From contig CAZNZD010000015.1 of the NCBI GenBank assembly GCA_964577435.1, positions 1-27,426 of the forward strand: DNA of 27,426 bases. The letters are read 5' to 3'. The notes below the pieces were generated by a model. The model ran no database searches and was not told the origin of the DNA. It saw only the letters and a list, made by a program, of their open reading frames with translations. The first letter of the stretch is position 1. Each line of letters starts with the position of its first letter. Below, piece by piece: positions 22,045 to 27,426 of the stretch. Both the position numbers and the translations under genes were made by a program. The stretch is from MWDF01 sp964577435 (GTDB lineage: Bacteria > Bacillota > DTU025 > MWDF01).

Positions 22045-24028
22045 GCTCCTCGAGCCTCCTTCTGAGCTCCTTAATCCTGTCTCTCATCTGGGCGGCCTGC
22101 TCGAACTCGAGAAGCTGCGCGGCCTTCCTCATATGCTCCGTAAGCTTCTTGATGTCGGCCGCTATCTCCTCAGGGTCCTCCGCCGCCCTCATCTTGACCT
22201 CGGAGGTCTCAAGCGACGCCTGCTCCTGCTCGCGCCTCTCCTGTATGCCTACCATGTCCCTTACGCCCTTGGTTATTGAGACAGGTGTTATGCCGTACTT
22301 CTCGTTGTGGGCCTGCTGTATCGCGCGGCGCCTGTTCGTCTCGTCTATGGCGAACGCCATGGAGTCAGTGACGCGGTCCGCGTACATGACGACCCTGCCT
22401 CCGAGGTTCCTTGCCGCCCTGCCTATGGTCTGTATGAGGCTTGTTGAGGATCTTAGGAAGCCCTCCTTGTCGGCGTCGAGTATCGCAACCAGGCCCACTT
22501 CCGGAAGGTCCAGCCCCTCCCTGAGGAGGTTTATGCCGACGAGCACGTCGAAGTCGCCGAGCCTCAAACCCCTGAGAAGCTCTATCCTGTCCAGGGTGTC
22601 TACGTCGTAGTGCATGTAGCGCACCTTGACGTCCAGCTCGGTCAGATACTCAGTCAGGTCCTCGGCCATCTTCTTAGTAAGGGTGGTGACAAGGACCCTC
22701 TGCTTCTTCGCGACCGATGCCCTTATCTCTGATAGCAGGTCGTCCACCTGGCCTTTTATGGGCCGTACGCTCACTTCGGGGTCGATGAGGCCGGTGGGCC
22801 TGATTATCTGCTCGACGACCCTGGAGCTTACCGACTTCTCGTAGTCGGCGGGCGTAGCCGAAACGAAGACCACCTGCCCTATCGCCTTCTGGAACTCCTC
22901 GAACCTGAGGGGCCTGTTGTCGTACGCCGAAGGGAGCCTGAAGCCGTAGTCGACGAGGTTTCTCTTCCTGGACCTGTCTCCGTGCTCCATGCCCCTTATC
23001 TGCGGCACTGTCACATGGGACTCGTCGATGAAGGTCATGAAGTCCCTCGGGAAGTAGTCCAGAAGCGTCTCGGGCGGCTCGCCCGGCTGCCTGTTCGACA
23101 GGTGCCTGCTGTAATTCTCTATCCCGCTGCAGTAGCCCACCTCGGACATCATCTCGAGGTCGAACCTGGTCCTCTGCTGAAGGCGCTGCGCCTCCAGGAC
23201 CTTCCCCTCTGAGTTAAGCTCGGCGAGGCGGATCGAGAGCTCCTGGTTGATGTCGCCTATGGCCCTTCTCAGGTTGTCCTCGTTCGTGACGTAGTGGGAG
23301 TTGGGGTAGACTGCAGCCTGGTCCTTCATGCTCATCACCTCGCCGGTGAGCATGTCCACCTCCATTATCCTGTCCACCGTGTCGCCGAAGAACTCTATCC
23401 TTATCGCCCTCTCGCCGCCCGCGTCAACTACGTCGACGACATCGCCGCGCGCCCTGAAGGTCCCTCGCGAGAGGACAAGGTCGTTTCTCGTGTACTGGAT
23501 GCTCGAAAGCTTCCTTAGGAACCAGTCCCTGTCAAGCTCCATACCCTTCTTGATGACAATGGTCTGGCGCATGTACTCCTCGGGCATCCCCAGGCCGTAT
23601 ATGCAGGAGACGGATGCGACTATGATGACGTCGCGGCGCTCCACCAGGGATGCCGTGGCCTCGTGGCGCATCCGGTCTATCTCCTCGTTTATGTCCGATT
23701 CCTTCTCGATATAGACGTCCTTGCTGGGGACGTACGCCTCAGGCTGATAATAGTCGTAGTAGCTAACGAAGTAGCGCACGGCGTTTTCCGGGAAGAACTC
23801 CCTGAACTCGCCGCACAGCTGGGCGGCGAGCGTCTTGTTGTGGGCGATGATAAGCGCCGGCCTGTTCATCCTCTCGATGATGTTAGCCATCGTGAAGGTC
23901 TTGCCGCTTCCGGTCACGCCCAAGAGGACCTGGGCCCTGTCTCCCGCCGCAAGGCCGGAGCAAAGCTCGCCTACGGCCCTTTCCTGGTCGCCTTGCATGG
24001 TGTATTCAGACTTCAGCTTGAAATCCAT
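22034..24028 (-). CDS. uvrB: Excinuclease ABC subunit B
   Basis: A 664-residue helicase-like subunit that verifies damage and recruits UvrC. Seen: Walker A GVTGSGKT at 37-44, the beta-hairpin region YFVSYYDYYQPEAYVPSKD that inserts between the DNA strands, the DEAD-type box DESHVTVPQ, helicase motif VI QTIGRAARN, and a C-terminal UVR domain with LEFEQAAQMRDRIKEL that binds UvrC. The length is normal. The open frame begins at GTG 24034, but that codon abuts the ribosome binding site. ATG at 24028, 5 nt after AAGAGG, is the likely start. It is the first gene of the repair operon, with a leader of about 22 nt under LexA-type control. Confidence 0.98.
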   Translation of the reverse strand: MDFKLKSEYTMQGDQERAVGELCSGLAAGDRAQVLLGVTGSGKTFTMANIIERMNRPALIIAHNKTLAAQLCGEFREFFPENAVRYFVSYYDYYQPEAYVPSKDVYIEKESDINEEIDRMRHEATASLVERRDVIIVASVSCIYGLGMPEEYMRQTIVIKKGMELDRDWFLRKLSSIQYTRNDLVLSRGTFRARGDVVDVVDAGGERAIRIEFFGDTVDRIMEVDMLTGEVMSMKDQAAVYPNSHYVTNEDNLRRAIGDINQELSIRLAELNSEGKVLEAQRLQQRTRFDLEMMSEVGYCSGIENYSRHLSNRQPGEPPETLLDYFPRDFMTFIDESHVTVPQIRGMEHGDRSRKRNLVDYGFRLPSAYDNRPLRFEEFQKAIGQVVFVSATPADYEKSVSSRVVEQIIRPTGLIDPEVSVRPIKGQVDDLLSEIRASVAKKQRVLVTTLTKKMAEDLTEYLTELDVKVRYMHYDVDTLDRIELLRGLRLGDFDVLVGINLLREGLDLPEVGLVAILDADKEGFLRSSTSLIQTIGRAARNLGGRVVMYADRVTDSMAFAIDETNRRRAIQQAHNEKYGITPVSITKGVRDMVGIQERREQEQASLETSEVKMRAAEDPEEIAADIKKLTEHMRKAAQLLEFEQAAQMRDRIKELRRRLEELGS

Positions 24029-24041
24029 GTGCACCTCTTAT

Positions 24042-24055
24042 AGAACATCTGTTCT
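24042..24055. promoter_or_regulatory. LexA (SOS) box controlling the uvrB-uvrA-uvrC-ogt operon
   Basis: AGAACATCTGTTCT is a symmetric site with 5-bp arms around a 4-bp centre, and contains the GAAC-N4-GTTC core of Gram-positive LexA (DinR) boxes. It lies 1 bp downstream of the -10 element of the uvrB promoter, over the expected transcription start, a position where bound repressor would block initiation. The flanking bases are A/T rather than the C/G of the strongest consensus. The gene family it controls supports the call. Confidence 0.85.
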
Positions 24056-24056
24056 G

Positions 24057-24085
24057 ATTATATCCTCTCCGGGCATGTCTTTCAA
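24057..24085 (-). promoter_or_regulatory. Sigma-A promoter of the uvrB operon
   Basis: On the minus strand TTGAAA (24085-24080, 5 of 6 matches) and TATAAT (24062-24057, 6 of 6) are separated by exactly 17 bp. Transcription would begin near 24050, inside the SOS box, 22 nt before the uvrB ATG. It lies just past a hairpin that closes the upstream operon, so the uvr genes form a separate unit. Confidence 0.82.
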
Positions 24086-24093
24086 CGAGAATC

Positions 24094-24126
24094 AAGCCGG
24101 CTCCCACGAAAAAGCGGGGCCGGCTT
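24094..24126 (-). terminator. Hairpin between the polysaccharide-deacetylase gene and the uvrB promoter
   Basis: An 8-bp outer stem (AAGCCGGC at 24094-24101 with GCCGGCTT at 24119-24126) extends inward by five more pairs, one of them G-T, past a single bulged base, around a short A/T loop. It sits 23 nt after the stop of the upstream gene and 9 nt before the uvrB -35 box. The run of T after the stem is poor (TTGATTCT on the minus strand), so it may be a weak or factor-aided terminator. Confidence 0.6.
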
Positions 24127-24148
24127 CAAGTCTCGTCCCTCGTATATT

Positions 24149-25183
24149 CTACACTATCGGGCTCAGCTCATTCACGAACACAAGCTCCACGCCATAATCC
24201 CGCATCTTGGGGAGAACTTCCTCAAGGGCCCTCGCAGTAGAGAGCTTCACATGCCCGATGGCTACGGCCTGCCCGTTCGCTATCGCCTTGTCCGCGGCCT
24301 CCCAGAGCTTGGCCTTGATGTACTCGACATCGTCCACCCCGTCGATGAATATGTCGTTCATGTAGACCTCTGCGCCCGTCTCCCTGGCCACCTCGGGGCC
24401 TACTGTGTCTGAAGTGGTCCTCGAGTCGAGGTAGAAGAGCCCGCGCTCCTTAGCCTCCTCAATGACGGCGCCGAGGACTCCCTTGTCCAGGGACACCCTT
24501 GAGCCCATGTGGTTGCTGATGCCCTCCGCCATCGGCACCTTCCCGAGGGCGTCGCCCAGCATCGACTTCACAGTATCCTCTTCCATGCCGGCCCTAATGA
24601 AGCCGTCCCCTTCGGATTTACTCCCGTCGATGGCCTCCATAGGCATGTGCAGTATCACGAGCTTGCCCGCATTATACGCGTCCAGCCCGTCCTGGGCCGT
24701 GGTCCTTGCGTCAGGAAGCACGGCGCAGGTCAGCGGCTCGCCTATCGCCAGGATCCTCGTGGTGGCCTCGCTTCTGTACCCGAAGTCGTCTACCACTATG
24801 GCAAGCTTCGCCTTCGTCCCTGCAGAGGGCGGCCTTTTCACGCCTGATGGCGGGTCAGCCGCTGTCGGCACCGCCGCAGCCTGGGCATCCTCAGTCTCCT
24901 CATAGACATAGGGGGCAGGCTCATCCGAGGAAGCACCGTCGCCCTGCCCCGAATCTCCGGCTGGAAGCCCGGGTTCGATTGAAGTGGAAGGCGCAGGCCT
25001 TGAGGGATTGCCGGTCGTTCCAGTCTTGCCGGTTTTCGGCGTGGAAGCCTGGCCGTCCGTCGCGCCAGGCGCGGAGGAGGGGTTGGATTTACGGGTAAGG
25101 CAGCCTGAGAAGGCCGCAAGCGCGATGATCAGCGCCGCGGCCGTAAGAGTGCGGATTATCCTTAAGTATTCGCCTTTCAACAT
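24149..25183 (-). CDS. Divergent polysaccharide deacetylase family lipoprotein (YibQ-like)
   Basis: A 344-residue predicted exported protein. Residues 7-27 form a hydrophobic signal ending FSGC with a lipobox-type C28; -3 Phe is unusual but allowed by the looser pattern. Residues 29-125 are a low-complexity Ser/Pro/Gly/Thr linker. From about 126 the divergent polysaccharide deacetylase fold begins: LAIVVDDFGYRSEATTRIL, CAVLPDARTTAQ, LHMPMEA (178-184), GISNHMGSRVS, YLDSRTTSDTVG and VAIGHVKLSTARALEEVLP. The family has a NodB-like barrel, and its substrate is not settled. Genes for it often lie next to EnvC-type M23 and S41 protease genes, as here, pointing to peptidoglycan remodelling. The start is ATG at 25183, 3 nt after the protease gene; a TTG as the second codon is an alternative. 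Confidence 0.87.
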   Translation of the reverse strand: MLKGEYLRIIRTLTAAALIIALAAFSGCLTRKSNPSSAPGATDGQASTPKTGKTGTTGNPSRPAPSTSIEPGLPAGDSGQGDGASSDEPAPYVYEETEDAQAAAVPTAADPPSGVKRPPSAGTKAKLAIVVDDFGYRSEATTRILAIGEPLTCAVLPDARTTAQDGLDAYNAGKLVILHMPMEAIDGSKSEGDGFIRAGMEEDTVKSMLGDALGKVPMAEGISNHMGSRVSLDKGVLGAVIEEAKERGLFYLDSRTTSDTVGPEVARETGAEVYMNDIFIDGVDDVEYIKAKLWEAADKAIANGQAVAIGHVKLSTARALEEVLPKMRDYGVELVFVNELSPIV

Positions 25184-25186
25184 CCC

Positions 25187-26479
25187 TTATCTCTGCCCGG
25201 TGAGCCTGAGAAGCTCTTCGATTCCCGCCTTCAGCTGAGGGTCTGTGGCAGGGTCGAGCCTCATTAGGTCCTCCGCCGTCATTTCCTCCGGTTTCTTGTT
25301 CGTCGACTGTGTCCTAAGCTCAGCCAGCTGCTCTTCCGTGACATCCACTATGATGTCGGGGATGATGGGCGTCTCGTGGGTTATCTCCTTGCCGGCAGGA
25401 GTCAGATAGACCTGGGTGGTAAGGCCGATGGCCGAGCCGTTGCTTATGGGGAAGTAGGTCTGCACAAGGCCCTTGCCGAAAGTCTTGGATCCTACGATGG
25501 TCGCGCCTTTGAGGTCCTGGAGCGCCCCCGCCAGTATCTCGGACGCGCTAGCCGAGTATTCGTTTACCAGGCAAACCACGGGCACGCTCACGAGCTTAGA
25601 CACCGTGCTTACCACGGGTTCCTTCACTCCGTCCCTGCCTCTTGTGTAAAGGATCGTCTCCCTGCCCACGAACAGCCCGCCGATGTCCACCGCCATGTTC
25701 ACAAGGCCGCCGCCGTTGTACCTGATGTCCAGGACCAACGCCTTCATGCCTCTGGACTGGAGGTTTCTGATGGCTGCCTCCATCTGGCTTGCCGCGTTCT
25801 TCGAAGTGAAGCTCCTGAGCTCTATATAGCCGACCTTCGCCTTGTCGTCCAGCATGTAGTACCTTACCGGCTGGTCTGTTATGGTGTCGCGCACTATGCT
25901 GAAGTCGATCTTCTTCGCGTCGCTTCCGCGCTCTATCGAGATGACGACGGTGGTGCCCTTCTTGCCCTTGATCCTGCTGGATACCTCATCCGTTGTGAGG
26001 CCGTCCACGCTGACCCCGTCGACCATGACTATGATGTCGCCAGGAAGGAGCCCGGCCCTGTAGGCTGGGGTGCCCTCTATGGGATTGATGACGGTCATCT
26101 TGCCGTCTCTTAGGCCGAATAGTATGCCGATTCCCTCGAAGGTGCCCTCTGTGCCCTTCCTGAACTCGGTGTACCTGACCGGGGGAAGGTAGTTGTTATA
26201 GGCGTCCGGAAGCGAATCGAGCATCGCCTGGACGTTGCCCTCCTTCAGGTAGACCTTTATAAGCTCCGAGGTCGAGACCTCCTTGTAGTAGTCCTGCCTG
26301 ATGAGAAGAAGGGCCTCGAATGCCTCCACTATGTCCTTGTATTTCGGTTCCGCCGCCGCCTGGTCCCCGGGCGCCGCCGCTATCACGAATACGGCGCTTG
26401 CCAGCACAAGCACTATCGCCAACAGGGCTATCACCCTAAGAGCGGGCTTGCCCTTTCCGCGTGCGTCATTTGCGTTCAT
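25187..26479 (-). CDS. S41 family C-terminal processing peptidase
   Basis: A 430-residue membrane-anchored serine protease. A basic N-terminus and one hydrophobic helix (about 15-36) act as signal anchor, and the rest is extracytoplasmic. A PDZ domain covers about 107-190 (EGIGILFGLRDGKMTVINPI, then GLLPGDIIVMVDG). The S41 catalytic core has VGYIELRSF, ALVLDIRYNGGGLV, NEYSASASEILAGAL with catalytic S311, and GSKTFGKGLVQTYF with K336. The 25-residue Ser-Lys spacing equals that of E. coli Tsp (S430/K455, mature numbering). Such CtpA-type proteases trim or degrade envelope proteins, including M23 hydrolases in some bacteria, which fits the neighbouring gene. The start is ATG at 26479 with GGAAG 7 nt upstream, 4 nt after the M23 gene. 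Confidence 0.95.
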   Translation of the reverse strand: MNANDARGKGKPALRVIALLAIVLVLASAVFVIAAAPGDQAAAEPKYKDIVEAFEALLLIRQDYYKEVSTSELIKVYLKEGNVQAMLDSLPDAYNNYLPPVRYTEFRKGTEGTFEGIGILFGLRDGKMTVINPIEGTPAYRAGLLPGDIIVMVDGVSVDGLTTDEVSSRIKGKKGTTVVISIERGSDAKKIDFSIVRDTITDQPVRYYMLDDKAKVGYIELRSFTSKNAASQMEAAIRNLQSRGMKALVLDIRYNGGGLVNMAVDIGGLFVGRETILYTRGRDGVKEPVVSTVSKLVSVPVVCLVNEYSASASEILAGALQDLKGATIVGSKTFGKGLVQTYFPISNGSAIGLTTQVYLTPAGKEITHETPIIPDIIVDVTEEQLAELRTQSTNKKPEEMTAEDLMRLDPATDPQLKAGIEELLRLTGQR

Positions 26480-26483
26480 GCTA

Positions 26484-27404
26484 TCACTTCCTAATCAGAT
26501 AATTCCTGGGCTCCTTGGCGACGCCGTTCTCCCTCACCTCGAAGTGCACGTGGGGGCCCGTCGACCAGCCTGTGGAGCCGGCCTTCGATACCACGAAGCC
26601 GAGCTTCACCGACTGCCCCGGCTTCACGAGAAGCTTCGAGTTGTGGGCGTAAAGCGTGCTTATGCCGCTTCCATGGTCTAGTATCACCGTGTAGCCGTAG
26701 CCGTTTATCCACCTTGATTCCAGCACCTTGCCGTCCGCCACGGCCTTGACGGAGGTGCCCGTCGGCACAGCGATGTCTATGCCCGAGTGGAATCTGCGGT
26801 CGCCGAATATGGGGCTTATCCTCCAGCCGTACTCCGAGCTCACCCATCCGCCGTCTACCGGCCATATGAGCTTGTTCAGGAACTTGCTGGTTGTGGTAGT
26901 CGTGGTCCTGCTGTCCTGCTTGCTCCTGATTATCGATTCGAGCTCCCTGGACTGCTTCTCCTCCTCGGCGAGCTCCTTTTCCCACTTGGCCCTCTCGCTT
27001 TGAATCCGGGAGAGGTACTTCCCGCGGTCGGCGTATTTCGCCGTAAGCGACTTCTCGTCAGCCTCAAGCTGCGATTTTAGCGCCGCTATGGTCGCGTTTG
27101 TGTTCTCAAGCTCCTTCTTCTTCCTCTCGGCGGCAGCGGTCTTATCGGCGAGGTCCTGCTGCTTCTGCTTCAAGGTCTCAAGCGTGTCCTTGTCGTATTC
27201 GACCATGGCCCTCAGGTAATCGGACTTGCTCATGAACTCGGCGAAGCTCTTCGAGTTGAAGAGCATCTCCATGTACTTCGGGTTTCCCGCCTTGTAGATT
27301 GCGACCAGCTTGTCCTCGAGGTTTCCTGCCGCCCTTGCGTAGTCCTTCTGTGTGACCTCAAGGGCCGCATCGGCTATTGCAACAGCAACTTCAACAGCTG
27401 CTCT
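26484..27404 (-). CDS. EnvC-like M23 murein hydrolase/activator, N-terminus missing or frame-broken
   Basis: Counting from an internal ATG at 27272 there are 262 residues. A family segment similar to 'IYKxGNxxYxExLFxSKSFxEF' spans that ATG, so coding clearly begins further upstream. Coiled coil covers about 25-120, a TTTTTT linker 123-128, and the LytM/M23 domain 135-262, with HSGID (H162, D166), LYAH (H210) and GPHVHFEV (H241, H243), the full zinc and catalytic set. The domain cleaves peptidoglycan cross-links or activates amidases, often together with FtsEX. The frame is open only to 27404, where an in-frame TGA (27407-27405) interrupts it, and no start codon of normal type lies in the gap. 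The signal peptide and first coiled coil are therefore not visible. Either the sequence is faulty near the edge, or the gene is broken. Confidence 0.88.
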   Translation of the reverse strand, partial: RAAVEVAVAIADAALEVTQKDYARAAGNLEDKLVAIYKAGNPKYMEMLFNSKSFAEFMSKSDYLRAMVEYDKDTLETLKQKQQDLADKTAAAERKKKELENTNATIAALKSQLEADEKSLTAKYADRGKYLSRIQSERAKWEKELAEEEKQSRELESIIRSKQDSRTTTTTTSKFLNKLIWPVDGGWVSSEYGWRISPIFGDRRFHSGIDIAVPTGTSVKAVADGKVLESRWINGYGYTVILDHGSGISTLYAHNSKLLVKPGQSVKLGFVVSKAGSTGWSTGPHVHFEVRENGVAKEPRNYLIRK

Positions 27405-27426
27405 TCATTTAGCTCTTAGTTCTATG

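Noticed and set aside
25376..26113. 245-codon plus-strand open frame
   Set aside because: It is antisense to the S41 protease gene, which has an intact catalytic dyad and PDZ domain.
1..27426. tRNA, rRNA, CRISPR array, transposon or phage genes
   Set aside because: No cloverleaf-like, ribosomal, regularly spaced repeat, transposase or integrase signal was seen on either strand, and intergenic space is too short to hide most of them.

Overview
The window is a 27.4 kb piece of a GC-rich bacterial chromosome, roughly 60% GC by eye. All 29 recognised genes lie on the minus strand, so transcription runs from high to low coordinates. No RNA gene, insertion sequence, phage gene or CRISPR array was seen. 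The content points to a Gram-positive (monoderm) lineage: an LCP cell-wall ligase, small PspC proteins, a DUF2089/DUF4097 pair, a LexA box of the GAAC-N4-GTTC type, and the order glmM-glmS-acpS-nnr-(...)-tsaE-tsaB-rimI-tsaD, which is known from Actinomycetota and in part from Bacillota. A deep-branching actinomycete or a GC-rich clostridial relative is likely; the phylum is inferred. Genes at both edges are incomplete: guaA is cut at position 1, and the M23 peptidase gene loses its reading frame about 20-50 bp before the right end.

In transcription order from the right: (i) 27404-24149 is an envelope module of an EnvC-like M23 peptidase with coiled coil, an S41 C-terminal processing protease and a divergent polysaccharide deacetylase, closed by a hairpin. 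(ii) 24085-16672 is the nucleotide-excision-repair operon uvrB-uvrA-uvrC, with an O6-alkylguanine-DNA alkyltransferase gene overlapping the end of uvrC. It is led by a good sigma-A promoter with a symmetric SOS (LexA) box over the predicted transcription start. (iii) 16642-14750 is a three-gene operon behind a perfect consensus promoter: an unrecognised 66-residue protein, a DUF2089 zinc-ribbon/helix-turn-helix protein and a DUF4097-type adhesin-like beta-repeat protein. The last two share a small helical module. A GC-rich hairpin follows. (iv) 14645-1 is a long, tightly packed run with no clear internal terminator: a stand-alone pyruvate-kinase C-terminal-domain protein, three tandem small PspC membrane proteins, methylglyoxal synthase, UDP-GlcNAc precursor genes (glmM, glmS), acpS, NAD(P)HX repair (nnr), an asparaginase-II-family protein, an M20 amidohydrolase, the tRNA t6A genes (tsaE, tsaB, tsaD) with rimI, an LCP ligase, a ComB-family phosphatase, and purine salvage/synthesis (hpt, guaA).

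Most of the window is conserved housekeeping sequence. The least explained part is 16.7-13.4 kb, where two neighbouring units carry envelope-stress-type proteins (DUF4097/DUF2089, triple PspC), an unknown small protein and an orphan pyruvate-kinase C domain. Several gene starts were moved from the longest open frame to a start with a proper ribosome binding site. TTG is the start codon of at least five genes (tsaD, tsaE, acpS, one pspC, uvrA).
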